In this document: one piece after another, positions 31,124-39,928 of the stretch
How the letters are laid out: each line of letters opens with the position of its first letter
Position numbering within the stretch: position 1 is the stretch's first letter
DNA from: JAOADN01 sp049323795
GTDB taxonomy: Bacteria > Pseudomonadota > Alphaproteobacteria > Rhodobacterales > Rhodobacteraceae
NCBI GenBank assembly: GCA_049323795.1
Contig: JBMOOH010000004.1
Coordinates: 1-40,712 of the forward strand
Direction: 5' to 3'
DNA length: 40,712 bases
Program-made: the position numbers and the translations under genes
The notes under the pieces: model-generated
Databases searched by the model: none
What the model was told of the DNA's origin: nothing
What the model saw: the letters and a program-made list of their open reading frames with translations, nothing else

Positions 31124-32221
31124 ATGACGGAGAGCCTGGGCATCGCGGTCATCGGACTGGGCGCGGCGGCGCGGAACATCCACCTTCCGGCCATCGGCAA
31201 GATCGGAGACCTCAGGATCGTCGGCGGGGTGGACCCCGTCGCGGATCCGGCGAGGTTCCCGTTCCCCGTCTTCCGCAGCACCGCCGAGCTCTGGTCTGCG
31301 GTGACGCCCGACATCGTCGCCATCGTGACGCCGCCGGACAGCCACTATGCCCTGACGCTCGAGGCGCTCGGCCGCGGCGCCCACGTCTTCTGCGAAAAGC
31401 CGTTCGTCCTGACGCTGGAGGAAGGCCGCACCGTCATCGCGCGGGCCGCCGAAGCGCGACGTCAGGTGGTCGTCAACAACGAGTTCCGCTTCATGAACGT
31501 GCACGAGGCGGCGCGCGGCGCGATCGGGTCGAGGGACTTCGGCGACCTCCTCTTCGTGTCGATCCACCAGACCTTCCACGTCACCGAGACGACCGAATCG
31601 GGCTGGCGCGGCGCAAGCCGCCGGCGCACCTGCTTCGAGTTCGGCACCCACGCGCTCGACCTCTGCCGCTACTTCTTCGGCGAGGAACCCTGGGCCATAT
31701 CGGCCCGGATGCCGAAGCCGGGCCGCCCGGACGGGCCGGATTACCTGAACCTCATCCAGCTCGAATTCTCGGGCGACCGGGTGGCGCACATCACGCTCGA
31801 CCGGCTGTCCCGCGGGCCGCACCGCTACCTCGACATACGGCTCGACGGCACCGAAGCCTGCATCGAGACGCGTCTGGGCGGGCAGGCGCAGATGACGGTC
31901 GGCATCCGCGGCGGGTCGCGCAGGCCCTTCGTGCAGCTCGACCTCGCACCCAGCGCCTCGGCGCACCTTCTGGTCGGCGACCGGCGGCGCAGGCTGGCGA
32001 CCGATCCGGGCGACCTGTTCCCGCATTCCACGGCAAAGCTGCTCGGCGCGATGGTCGCGGCGCTGCGGACGGGCGCGACGCCGCCCTGCAGCGCGGCCGA
32101 CAACATCCACACCCTCGCCCTGATGCTGGCCGCCTACGACTCGAGCGACGAGGGCGGCCTGCGCCGCCCGCTGGAGGCCCTGACGCCGCCGGACCATGTG
32201 GTCCCAGGCAGAGGGTCGTGA
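31124..32221 (+). CDS. Gfo/Idh/MocA-family oxidoreductase (1 of 3)
   Basis: This 365-residue NAD(P)-dependent enzyme, probably a sugar or nucleotide-sugar dehydrogenase, has a Rossmann domain from residue about 5 (IAVIGLGAAARNIHLPAIG) and VAIVTPPDSHY. The catalytic-lysine motif CEKPF lies at about 92-96, and a C-terminal sheet domain includes FEFGTHALDLCRYFFGEEP. The His in GTHALDL is at the usual active-site position. ATG at 31124 with TGAGGAG upstream, 10 bp after the PepSY gene. The substrate is unknown; the context suggests modification of a sugar for the surface glycan. Confidence 0.88.
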   Translation: MTESLGIAVIGLGAAARNIHLPAIGKIGDLRIVGGVDPVADPARFPFPVFRSTAELWSAVTPDIVAIVTPPDSHYALTLEALGRGAHVFCEKPFVLTLEEGRTVIARAAEARRQVVVNNEFRFMNVHEAARGAIGSRDFGDLLFVSIHQTFHVTETTESGWRGASRRRTCFEFGTHALDLCRYFFGEEPWAISARMPKPGRPDGPDYLNLIQLEFSGDRVAHITLDRLSRGPHRYLDIRLDGTEACIETRLGGQAQMTVGIRGGSRRPFVQLDLAPSASAHLLVGDRRRRLATDPGDLFPHSTAKLLGAMVAALRTGATPPCSAADNIHTLALMLAAYDSSDEGGLRRPLEALTPPDHVVPGRGS

Positions 32222-32372
32222 ACCAGGCCCACGACGAGTGTCCGCTTCGCGGGCGGTCGCAGGCGCTGCCGGATCGGCGCCGGGATGGTGACCAGACCGG
32301 GGGGCCCCGGCATCGGCGGCGGGCTGCCCTGCACCCGTGCAGGGCGGTTCCCCGCGACAATGAAGGCGCGCA

Positions 32373-32402
32373 TTGACGGTGGTTGCGCCGACCGCCTACG
32401 CT
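32373..32402 (+). promoter_or_regulatory. Candidate promoter for the acyltransferase gene
   Basis: TTGACG (32373-32378) and TACGCT (32397-32402) are separated by 18 bp, about 30 bp upstream of the acyltransferase ATG at 32433. This would allow a short leader with a GGAGCG ribosome site. The rest of the 211-bp gap holds nothing recognisable. Confidence 0.3.
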
Positions 32403-32432
32403 GGCAAGGCCTTCCGGAATGGAGCGACCCCG

Positions 32433-33509
32433 ATGCGCCGCGCGATTGATCCGGGGCTGTCGATCTATCTCGACCTCGTCCGGGTCGTCGCGGCGACGGT
32501 CGTGATGCTGGCGCATGCGCAGGTCTCGGGGTTGATCGACCTGCGGATCGGGCTGCTGGAATTCGCACCCGCCGCGGTGATCGTGTTCTTCGTGCTGTCG
32601 GGGTTCATCATCGAGTCGACGACCGACCCCCAGGCCGGGCTGCGTCGCTATGCCGTCAACCGCGCCGCCCGCATCTACTCGGTCGTGCTGCCGGCGCTGG
32701 CGGTCAGCTACGCGCTGTCCTTTGCCTACGCCTGGTCGCAGGGCGCAGCCGAGGCCAATGCCTTTGCGATGGCCTGGGGTCAGTGGTGGCGGCTGGCCGC
32801 GGCGCTGACATTCCAGAGCGAGGACTGGTTTCTGGGCATAGGCGTGCCGTGGGACGGGCCGTTCTGGTCGCTGAACTACGAGGTGTTCTACTACGTGTTC
32901 TACGCCGCCATCCGGTTCCTGTCAGGCAGGACGCGGGTGGCGGCCGCGCTGGCCGTGGCCGTCGTCGGCGGGCCGAACATCCTTCTTCTGCTGCCCTGCT
33001 GGTGGGCCGGTGTCTGGCTGGCGCGGCGGCCGGACCTCGCCTTCCCCAGCGACCGGGTCGCGCGATGGGTGCTGTGGCTGTCGCCCGTCGCACTCGCAGG
33101 CTTCGTCCTGCTGACGATCCCGGGGCGGGTGTTCTACTATCTTCGCCGCGTTGTGCCGGACCTGGGCCTTCTCGATCATTCGAAGATGTTCCTGACCGAC
33201 TATCTGGTCGCCGCCATCGTGGTCGCGTCCTTCGTCGCGGCGCGGCAGTTGCGGTTCGGGGCGGACTCGATGCTGGTGCGGCTGGGCGGGCCGATCACGG
33301 CGGCAGCCGGATACACCTTTTCGATCTATCTCTTGCATCGCCCGTTCCAGCACCTGGCCGGGCAGTTCTACCGCGTCCAGCGGGGGGACGCGCTCACATC
33401 GGTCGCATTGCAGGTCCTGATCCTGATGGCGATCGTCGCGATCGGCACGGTGACCGAGCGGCGCACCCATGCCTGGCGGCGCGCGATCGGGCGGGTCCTT
33501 CGCGTCTGA
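32433..33509 (+). CDS. Acyltransferase-3 family membrane protein (OafA/WecH-like)
   Basis: This 358-residue inner-membrane protein with about ten helices transfers acetyl or other acyl groups to surface sugars. The family features are SIYLDLVRVVAATVVMLAHA with the catalytic His, VFFVLSGFIIEST, RRYAVNRAARIYSVVLPAL with the conserved arginines, PFWSLNYEVFYYVFYA, and AAGYTFSIYLLHRPF near the C-terminus. ATG at 32433 with GGAGCG upstream; the longer reading from 32373 starts with non-homologous sequence. No SGNH domain is attached. The role in decorating the locus's glycan is inferred. Confidence 0.92.
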   Translation: MRRAIDPGLSIYLDLVRVVAATVVMLAHAQVSGLIDLRIGLLEFAPAAVIVFFVLSGFIIESTTDPQAGLRRYAVNRAARIYSVVLPALAVSYALSFAYAWSQGAAEANAFAMAWGQWWRLAAALTFQSEDWFLGIGVPWDGPFWSLNYEVFYYVFYAAIRFLSGRTRVAAALAVAVVGGPNILLLLPCWWAGVWLARRPDLAFPSDRVARWVLWLSPVALAGFVLLTIPGRVFYYLRRVVPDLGLLDHSKMFLTDYLVAAIVVASFVAARQLRFGADSMLVRLGGPITAAAGYTFSIYLLHRPFQHLAGQFYRVQRGDALTSVALQVLILMAIVAIGTVTERRTHAWRRAIGRVLRV

Positions 33510-33898
33510 CCGGACGGCCGGGCGGCGGAACTGGCCTCAGCCGGTCCTCGACAACGCCCGCGCCGCACCGAACCGGCAGCCCGAGGCGTTCCCGCCGGCA
33601 GGCGTCCCCCATGCCGCGGGACCGCCAAGGCCCGTTTCCTGCGGCGGCCAGCCCCGCATTGTCGCGGCAAGCGGGCCTGTCAGCGTGCGATGTCGGCATT
33701 ACAGCGCCATATGGAAACCGTAAACTCCGTGTCTATTGACCGGCGGGAGGGGGGCGGCTAGCTCAGCGCAGGCGTCACCCTGTTTCGAGGATTTCCTCCG
33801 CTGCGTGCACTGGTTCAGGCGAAAGCATTGTTCATGAAGCAAAGTTTGCCCGGAATGGTGCTCGATCCGCCGGGTCCGCCGGCGGAAGGCTGCGGGGC
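33510..33898. other. 389-bp intergenic region without a recognisable gene
   Basis: The first 190 bp are GC-rich and show frames on both strands without family features. The stretch 33690-33860 is richer in A/T and holds a TTGACC at 33736 that could be a -35 box, but with no convincing -10. A TAGCTCAG string at 33759 resembles a tRNA D-arm but no tRNA can be folded. A 12-bp dyad TCCGCCGGCGGA lies just before the next gene. Probably the leader and promoter of the downstream seven-gene run. Confidence 0.55.
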
Positions 33899-34927
33899 GT
33901 GACGACACCGGCGCCCCGCCGCAGCACCCTGTCAGGCCCCGCCCCGCGTGTCGCGGTGCTCGGGGCCGGGCTCATGGGCCGGTGGCACGCCCACGCGGCC
34001 CGCCGGATCGGTGCCACCGTGATCGCGGTGGCTGACCCCGACCTCGGCCGCGCCTCGGCGCTCGCCGGGGCGGAGGGCAGGGCTTATGCCTCGCTTCACG
34101 ACCTCCTGCGGGCCGAGCGACCGGAGGTGCTGCACATCTGCAGCCCCACCGCCACCCACAGCGAGGCCATCGCTCTTGCGCTGGCCGGGGGCGTCCATGT
34201 CTATGCCGAGAAACCGCTTGCCGCGACGGCGACCGAGACCGCTGCCCTTTTCGAACGGGTATCGGCGGCGGGCCTTGTGCTCTGCCCGGTGCACCAGTAC
34301 GCCTTTCAGGGGGCGGTCGAACGCATCCTCGGCGGCCTCGACCTGAGCGGCCCGCCGGTGCAGGTCGATCTCGCCTTCTTCTCGGCCGGTGCCGAGGGCG
34401 CGGCCCCCGAGACCCTGCCGGCCATTGCGGCCGACATCCTCCCCCACCCGGCCTCGATCGCGCAGCGCATCTGGCCCGGCCTGCGGCTTGCGGAACTGGA
34501 CTGGCGGATCGAGCCGATGGGGCCGGGCGGGTGGCAGCTCGGCGCCCAGGCAGGCGGGGCGAGCCTCCGGATCGCGATCAGCCTCTCGGCCCGGCCGACG
34601 GAGGCATCGCTTGCCGTGCGGGGCGGCGGCGGGACCTGGACGGCGGACCTGTTCCACGGTTTCGCCCGCTTCCGCGACGGGGCCGCCAGCCGCAGGACCA
34701 AGGCCCTCCGCCCCTTCGCGGACGCCGCCGGACTGTTCGGCCGCGCGGCGGCGAACCTGGCGGGCCGGACGCTGCGGCGGGAACCGGCCTATCCCGGCCT
34801 GCGCGACCTGACCGCCAGGGTCTATGCCGCCGCGCGCGGCGATGGCCCGAGCCCGATCTCGGCGCAGGAGGCGGTCGGGGTGGCCGCGCTGCGGGACATG
34901 TTCCTTGACCGCGCGGTGGCGGGATGA
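33899..34927 (+). CDS. Gfo/Idh/MocA-family oxidoreductase (2 of 3)
   Basis: This 342-residue protein has a Rossmann start PRVAVLGAGLMGRWHAHAAR (about 16-35), the motif ICSPTATHSEA and the catalytic Lys in YAEKPLAA (about 101-108). The C-terminal domain is shortened and lacks the usual G-x-H-x-x-D segment; the corresponding place reads DILPHPASIAQRIW. It may therefore use a different substrate from the other two copies. GTG start at 33899. Its stop overlaps the next start (ATGA at 34924), so it opens the tightly coupled run of glycan genes. Confidence 0.85.
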   Translation: MTTPAPRRSTLSGPAPRVAVLGAGLMGRWHAHAARRIGATVIAVADPDLGRASALAGAEGRAYASLHDLLRAERPEVLHICSPTATHSEAIALALAGGVHVYAEKPLAATATETAALFERVSAAGLVLCPVHQYAFQGAVERILGGLDLSGPPVQVDLAFFSAGAEGAAPETLPAIAADILPHPASIAQRIWPGLRLAELDWRIEPMGPGGWQLGAQAGGASLRIAISLSARPTEASLAVRGGGGTWTADLFHGFARFRDGAASRRTKALRPFADAAGLFGRAAANLAGRTLRREPAYPGLRDLTARVYAAARGDGPSPISAQEAVGVAALRDMFLDRAVAG

Positions 34928-35739
34928 CCGGAACCCGTCCCCGCTTCGCCCTTGCGCTGCTCGAACTCGTCGGGCCCGACGCCTGCGCCGCGCTGGCCGC
35001 TGCGCTGTCCGGCCCCGCGGCGGCGGCGGCGGTGCCGCTGCGCACGGCGTTGCGCGGCGTGCCGGGCGAGACGGTTCCCGAGCGGCGTCTGCGGGCGCTG
35101 CGCGAGGCGGGCGCGGATGTCGTCCTGATGATCGAGGACACGACGTTTCCGGGCCCCTCGTGGGCCGAGGGGCTGCAGCGCGCCTTCGCGCAGGACGACG
35201 TGGCGATGGCCTGGGGGCCGGTGGCGGTGGATCCGGCCCTGCCCGCACGCTTCCGGGCGCTCGGCCGGCTCGAATACGGGCGTTTCGACGGCCGCAGGAC
35301 CGATCCCGCGACGCCGGGCAACGCCGTCGCAGTCCGTTCCGCGGCGGTCTTCGGGGTGCTTGCACCCGGCGAGGGGATCATCGAGCACAAGCTCGCCCAC
35401 GCCTTGCGGAACCGCGGGATGAAGGTGGTGATGGAACCGTTGCTTGGGTCGGTCTATGCCCGCCCCGACCGCCACGGCGTCCGGCTCGGCACCCGGTTCG
35501 GCCACGGCCGCATCTATGGCTCGGAGCGCGGCGGGCACCGCGTGGCGGGCGCGCTGAGGGCGGTGGCGGCGATGCCGGTCCTCTGCGCACGGGCCCTGCG
35601 GGCGGCAACCGCGGCCGCGCCCGCAGGGGTCTGGCTGGGCGAACTGCCGTGGATCGTGCTCATGGCTGCGGCCTGGAGCGCCGGGGAACTGGCCGGGCAG
35701 GTGTCCGGCCCGCGCAGGACCGCAGGGAGCTGGACCTGA
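34924..35739 (+). CDS. GT2-like glycosyltransferase with eroded motifs (1 of 3 related)
   Basis: This 271-residue protein is cytoplasmic or membrane-associated. It has an N-terminal half with a GT-A-like layout (VVLMIEDTTFPGPSWAEGL in the place of the acidic metal-binding motif), PGNAVAVRSAAV as the acceptor-site counterpart, and a C-terminal RFGHGRIYGSERGG followed by a hydrophobic tail. The same order occurs in the genes at 36920 and 39929, so the three are paralogues. The first ~60 residues are Ala-rich and lack a clear nucleotide-binding start. It overlaps the dehydrogenase gene by 4 bp and the next glycosyltransferase by 1 bp. Activity is uncertain. Confidence 0.65.
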   Translation: MTGTRPRFALALLELVGPDACAALAAALSGPAAAAAVPLRTALRGVPGETVPERRLRALREAGADVVLMIEDTTFPGPSWAEGLQRAFAQDDVAMAWGPVAVDPALPARFRALGRLEYGRFDGRRTDPATPGNAVAVRSAAVFGVLAPGEGIIEHKLAHALRNRGMKVVMEPLLGSVYARPDRHGVRLGTRFGHGRIYGSERGGHRVAGALRAVAAMPVLCARALRAATAAAPAGVWLGELPWIVLMAAAWSAGELAGQVSGPRRTAGSWT

Positions 35740-36923
35740 TGCGTATCGCGGTGGATGCCTCGTGCTGGGGGAACAACCGCGGCTTCGGCCGCTTCACCCG
35801 CGAACTCCTGGGCGCGATGACCCGGTCGGACCATGACAACGACTACATCCTGCTCAGCGACGCGGAGATCCCGGCCGGCACGCTCGGGCCGCGCGCCTCG
35901 GTGCTGAGGGTGGCGACGGCGCGGCGGGTCGTGGACGCCGCCACCGCCGACAGCCGGCGCGGCATCGGGGATGTGCTCGCCTTCCGCCGGGGCGCCGCCG
36001 CCGCCAGGGCCGACATCCTCTTCTACCCCGCCGTCTATTCGTGGTTTCCGCCGCCGCGCGGGCTGGCCAACGTCGTCACCTTCCACGACGCCATCGCCGA
36101 GCATTTCCCCGAACTCGTCTTTCCGAGCTGGAAGCCGCGGCTCGCATGGACGCTGAAATGCCGGCTGGCGCAGCGGTCGGCCGACCGCATCGTCACGGTC
36201 TCGCAGTCGGCCAAGGCCGAGATGGAGCAGTATCTCGGGATCGCCGGACACCGGATCGACGTGATCTGCGAAGGCGCATCCCCGGTCTTTGCCCCGGTTT
36301 CCGATCCGGCCCGCAGGGCGGCGGCGCGGAAGGCGGCCGGGCTCGGCCCGTCCGAGCGGTTCCTCATCTATGTCGGGGGCTTCGCGCCGCACAAGAACCT
36401 GGTCCGCCTGTTCGAGGCATTCGACAGCGTGCTTGCGCGGCCCGGGACCTCGGACCTCGTGCTCGTGATGTCGGGCGATCCGAAGGGCGGCGGATTCCAT
36501 TCCATCCACGATCAGCTCTGCCGGATGCGCGACGCCTCTTCCCGGCTGGCCCGGCAGGTGCGCTTCCCCGGCTACCTGGCGGATGCCGACCTCGCCGCGC
36601 TCTATTCCGAGACGCTGGGGCTGGTGCTTCCCTCGCTGTCGGAAGGTTTTGGACTCCCGGCGCTCGAGGCGATGTCCTGCGGCGCGCCCGTGCTCGGGGC
36701 GGCGGGCGGCGCGGTGATGGAGGTGGCGGGATCGGCCGGTCTGGGCTTCGATCCGTATGCGGCCGACAGCATCGCCGAGGCCATCCTGCGGCTGGCGACC
36801 GACGGCGCTCTCGCCGCGTCGCTCCGCGCCCGGGCGGTTCCCGAAACCGGGCGGAACACCTGGGCCCAGGCCGCCGACATGACCCGCGCGGTGCTCGCCG
36901 CCGTCGTCGAGGCCGGGCGATGA
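35739..36923 (+). CDS. Family-4 glycosyltransferase
   Basis: This 394-residue GT-B enzyme has an N-terminal start MRIAVDASCWGNNRGFGRFT, VVTFHDAIAEHFPELVFP in the acceptor domain and DRIVTVSQSAKAEMEQYLG. The donor domain has FLIYVGGFAPHKNLVRLFEA and the EX7E motif in LPSLSEGFGLPALEAMSCG. It resembles mannosyltransferase-type GT4 enzymes of O-antigen and exopolysaccharide loci; the sugar is not predictable. The ATG at 35739 shares its A with the preceding TGA (TGATG), and its stop overlaps the next ATG, so it is translationally coupled on both sides. Confidence 0.93.
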   Translation: MRIAVDASCWGNNRGFGRFTRELLGAMTRSDHDNDYILLSDAEIPAGTLGPRASVLRVATARRVVDAATADSRRGIGDVLAFRRGAAAARADILFYPAVYSWFPPPRGLANVVTFHDAIAEHFPELVFPSWKPRLAWTLKCRLAQRSADRIVTVSQSAKAEMEQYLGIAGHRIDVICEGASPVFAPVSDPARRAAARKAAGLGPSERFLIYVGGFAPHKNLVRLFEAFDSVLARPGTSDLVLVMSGDPKGGGFHSIHDQLCRMRDASSRLARQVRFPGYLADADLAALYSETLGLVLPSLSEGFGLPALEAMSCGAPVLGAAGGAVMEVAGSAGLGFDPYAADSIAEAILRLATDGALAASLRARAVPETGRNTWAQAADMTRAVLAAVVEAGR

Positions 36924-37822
36924 CCGGCGCTCCGGCACTGAGCCTCGCCATCGCGGTCCAGGGGGCGCAGGCGAACCTGCCCGACATTGTCGGCGCCCTT
37001 CCCGCCGACTCCGCGGGACAGATCGAAGTGCTGATCTGCCACGCCTCCGACGATCCCCTGCCGGCATTCCTGCCCGCCCGGCCCGGTCTGCGCACCGTCC
37101 CCGGCCGGCCGGGCGCGCTGATCCCCGAACTGTGGCGCGACGGGTTCCTCGCGGCGCGCGCCGGATGGGTCGCCACGCTGACCGCCCATTGCCCGCCCCG
37201 GCCGGACTGGTACGGCCGCGCCCTGTCGCTCGTCGCGGCGGCAGATCCCCGGGCCGCGGCCTTTGGCGGGGCGATCGTCGCCGCGGAGGAAAGCGACCGG
37301 GTCACGCGGGCGATCCATCTGCTGCGTTACGCCGATGCCGGCCCGGTCGCGCAGCGGCGCGCGGTGCACGACCTGTCGGCCGACAACGCGATCTACCGGC
37401 GCGCGGCGGTTCTCGACTGTGCCGGGCTGCTGCCGGACGGCTTCTGGGAACCGAACTATCACCGCCGTTTCCGTGCTGCGGGTCTGACGCTCGAGATGGT
37501 GCCCGATCTGGTGGTCCTGCACCGCAACCGCTATTCCGCCCGGGGCTTCATGGCCCAGCGCCGCCGCCACGGGCGGGTCTTCGGCCGGCACCGGAGCGAG
37601 GGACGCACGGCGGCCGCGCGGGCGGCGCTGCTTGCCGCCTCGCCCCTGGCCCTGCCGGTCTTCGCGCTGAAGCAGACACGCAAGATCCTGTCGCGGCCGG
37701 ACCTGCGGGCGCAGGGAAGGGGCGCGCTCGGGCTTTTCTATCTCTTCCTTGCGAACTGGTGCCTCGGCGAGATGGCGGGCTACGCCGACGCGCTGGCGCG
37801 GCCGAGACGCGACCGGGCATGA
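36920..37822 (+). CDS. GT2-like glycosyltransferase with eroded motifs (2 of 3 related)
   Basis: This 300-residue protein follows the same plan as the genes at 34924 and 39929. It begins with a beta strand ALSLAIAVQGAQANL, has VATLTAHCPPRPDWYGRAL where related GT2 proteins have an acidic E-x-H-C-type motif, SADNAIYRRAAV, and FWEPNYHRRFRAAGLTLEMV. The C-terminal RRRHGRVFGRHRSEG is followed by membrane-like segments. The middle part (GFWEPNYHRRFRA) is the best-preserved GT2 feature. ATG at 36920 overlaps the previous stop; the next gene starts at 37819 with the same ATGA overlap. The donor sugar is unknown. Confidence 0.75.
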   Translation: MTGAPALSLAIAVQGAQANLPDIVGALPADSAGQIEVLICHASDDPLPAFLPARPGLRTVPGRPGALIPELWRDGFLAARAGWVATLTAHCPPRPDWYGRALSLVAAADPRAAAFGGAIVAAEESDRVTRAIHLLRYADAGPVAQRRAVHDLSADNAIYRRAAVLDCAGLLPDGFWEPNYHRRFRAAGLTLEMVPDLVVLHRNRYSARGFMAQRRRHGRVFGRHRSEGRTAAARAALLAASPLALPVFALKQTRKILSRPDLRAQGRGALGLFYLFLANWCLGEMAGYADALARPRRDRA

Positions 37823-38835
37823 CGGCGCCCGCCCCCGGACCGGCCGGCCTTCTTTGCCCGCGTTGCCGCGCCGCGGTGGCGCGGGACGCGGAGGGTTACG
37901 CCTGCCCCTCCTGCGGGGCGCAGTATCCGGTCCTGTGCGGCATCCCGGATTTCCGTCTCGCCCCCGACCGTTACCTCAGTCTCGAGGACGAACGCTCCAA
38001 GGCCCGGCGCCTGCATGACTTCGCCGCCAGCCACAGCTTCGCGGAGACGCTGGCCGAGTACTACCGGATCACCGACGACGTCTCGCCCATGATGGCGCGG
38101 CGGTTTGCCGACTATGTCATCGCTGGCGAGGCGCGCGGGCGCGCGGTGCTGCACCGGCTCGGCCCGGCGCGGCGGCTTCTGGATGCCGGCTGCGGAGCGG
38201 GCGGGCTTGTGCTCGCCGCGGCGCGGGCGGGCGTTGCCGTCACAGGAACCGACATCGCGCTGCGCTGGCTCGTCATCGCGGCCAAGCGGCTCGAGGAGGA
38301 GGGGCTCGGGGCGGACCTCGTCTGCGCCGACATCGGCCAGCCCCCGTTCCCCGATGCGGCCTTCGACCGGATCGCGGCGGCGGACCTCTTCGAGCATGTG
38401 CCCGACGCCGCCGTCGCGGCGGGCAGTCTGCTCAGGCTGCTTGCGCCCGGCGGGATGTTCTACGGCACCGGGGCCAACTGCCGCACGCTTGCGGTCTATC
38501 CCCCGGCAGGGTTGTGGGGGGTGGGCTTTCTTCCGCCGGGACTGCGCCGGCGCTACGTGACGGCGCGGCGCGGCATCGATACGCTGCGCTTCCTGTCGAT
38601 GCAGACGCCCGGACGCCTCGCGCGGATCCTGCGCGAGGCGGGTTTCACCGCGGTCCGGACCGCGCCCATGTCGGTGCCAGCCGACCGGGCGGCCTCTGCC
38701 GGCGCCGGGCGGCGGGTGATCCTCGGGGCATACCGCCGTCTCTGCGGGGTTCCCCTCGCGCGGGCGGGGCTCCTGTCGCTCGGCCCGGTCTTCGAGATCA
38801 TGGCAGAGCGGCCATCGGACTTTCAGGAAACATGA
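37819..38835 (+). CDS. SAM-dependent methyltransferase with N-terminal zinc ribbon
   Basis: This 338-residue protein starts with a Trm112-like zinc ribbon (CPRC at about 13-16, CPSC at 29-32, then CGIPDF). A class I methyltransferase domain follows, with motif I LLDAGCGAGGLVLAAARAGV, the acidic TGTDIA, and a motif IV-like region FDRIAAADLFEHVPD. This ribbon-plus-methyltransferase layout is common in polysaccharide loci, where such enzymes methylate sugars; other roles are possible. ATG at 37819 overlaps the previous stop; the gap to the next gene is 10 bp. Confidence 0.87.
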   Translation: MTAPAPGPAGLLCPRCRAAVARDAEGYACPSCGAQYPVLCGIPDFRLAPDRYLSLEDERSKARRLHDFAASHSFAETLAEYYRITDDVSPMMARRFADYVIAGEARGRAVLHRLGPARRLLDAGCGAGGLVLAAARAGVAVTGTDIALRWLVIAAKRLEEEGLGADLVCADIGQPPFPDAAFDRIAAADLFEHVPDAAVAAGSLLRLLAPGGMFYGTGANCRTLAVYPPAGLWGVGFLPPGLRRRYVTARRGIDTLRFLSMQTPGRLARILREAGFTAVRTAPMSVPADRAASAGAGRRVILGAYRRLCGVPLARAGLLSLGPVFEIMAERPSDFQET

Positions 38836-38845
38836 GGACAGAGCC

Positions 38846-39889
38846 ATGAGATTTGCGATCATCGGCGCGGGCGCCATAGCCCAGTTGCGCAAGGCCGCCA
38901 TCGAGGCGCTGGACGGCTCGGCGCTGGCCGGCGTCTACGACGTGGCCCCCGACCGCGCGGCGGCTCTGGCCGGGCAGACGCGGGCCTACGCCTCGCTCGC
39001 GGAGGTGATGTCCGATCCGACGGTCGATGCCGTCATCGTCTGCACCCCGCCGAACACCCACGAGGAGATCGCGGTGGCGGCGTCCGGGGCCGGCAAGCAC
39101 GCGATCGTCGAGAAGCCGATGGCGCCGTCGGTCGAGGCCTGCCGGCGCATGATCGCGGCCGCACGGAGCGCCGGCAGGGTGCTGACCATCGGCTTCAACC
39201 AGCGCTATTTTCCGGCGATCAAGGAAATCCGCGCCAGCATCGCGTCCGGGCGTCTGGGCGAGATCTCGCACGTGCGGGGCTATGCCGGGCACACCGGCCT
39301 GTCGGAGTTCAAGGCGCCGTGGATGTATGCCAAGGAGGTGATGGGCGGCGGGGCCCTGCTCGACAACGGCATCCACATGATCGACCTCGTCCACCACCTG
39401 ATGGGCCCGGTCCAGGATGTCTATGGCCGGACGCAGGACCGGACCTGGAAGCTCGACCGGGTCGAGGACAACGGGATGGCCCTGCTCGGCGGCCCGGACG
39501 GAACGATCGGCAGTGTCGCGGCGAGCTGGACCGAGTGGAAGGGCTACCACTTCTATGTCGAAGCCTACGGGACACGGGGCATGGCGCGCGCCTATTACGC
39601 GCCGATGCACTTCCTCGAGGTCACGATGGACCGCCCCGGCGGAGCCCGGCGCAAGCGCCGCAACTTCTACCTGTCGTCGATCATCTCCGAAAAGCTGAAA
39701 GGATGGCAGTCGACCGCCATCCGGACCTTCGTGGAAGAGATGACGGACTTCATCGCGCTGACCGAGGGCCGCACGCCGGCAGGTCCGATCGCGACGGCGC
39801 TCGACGGGTTCAGGTCGATCGAGATCGCGCAGGCGGTCTATCGCTCGGCCGAAAGCGGCTGCCGCGTGACGCTCGAGACGGCCCCGTGA
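38846..39889 (+). CDS. Gfo/Idh/MocA-family oxidoreductase (3 of 3)
   Basis: This 347-residue NAD(P)-dependent enzyme has FAIIGAGAIAQLRKAAIEAL, VIVCTPPNTHEEIA, the Lys motif VEKPMAPS (about 92-99), GFNQRYFPAIKEIR, and GGGALLDNGIHMIDLVHHLM, with the full active-site Asp/His pattern. It is the most canonical of the three copies in the window and resembles inositol/UDP-sugar dehydrogenase types. ATG at 38846, 10 bp after the methyltransferase gene. An 11-bp triplicated repeat straddles its stop codon. Confidence 0.92.
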   Translation: MRFAIIGAGAIAQLRKAAIEALDGSALAGVYDVAPDRAAALAGQTRAYASLAEVMSDPTVDAVIVCTPPNTHEEIAVAASGAGKHAIVEKPMAPSVEACRRMIAAARSAGRVLTIGFNQRYFPAIKEIRASIASGRLGEISHVRGYAGHTGLSEFKAPWMYAKEVMGGGALLDNGIHMIDLVHHLMGPVQDVYGRTQDRTWKLDRVEDNGMALLGGPDGTIGSVAASWTEWKGYHFYVEAYGTRGMARAYYAPMHFLEVTMDRPGGARRKRRNFYLSSIISEKLKGWQSTAIRTFVEEMTDFIALTEGRTPAGPIATALDGFRSIEIAQAVYRSAESGCRVTLETAP

Positions 39890-39914
39890 CGGCCCCGTGA
39901 CGGCCCCGTGACGG
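39878..39914 (+). repeat. 11-bp tandem repeat across the stop codon, three copies
   Basis: ACGGCCCCGTG occurs three times head to tail (39878-39888, 39889-39899, 39900-39910), followed by a partial ACGG. The unit length is not a multiple of three, so each copy places a TGA in a different frame. The first copy supplies the stop of the dehydrogenase gene. Confidence 0.95.
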
Positions 39915-39928
39915 AGGGACGGGCCATC

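Noticed and set aside
33469..33723. 84-codon frame after the acyltransferase gene
   Set aside because: Overlaps the end of the acyltransferase out of frame, with no family features and no conserved start.
33752..33830. tRNA-like string GGCTAGCTCAG followed by GGTTC
   Set aside because: No matching acceptor stem, anticodon stem or canonical T-loop can be formed, so it is not called as a tRNA or tRNA fragment.
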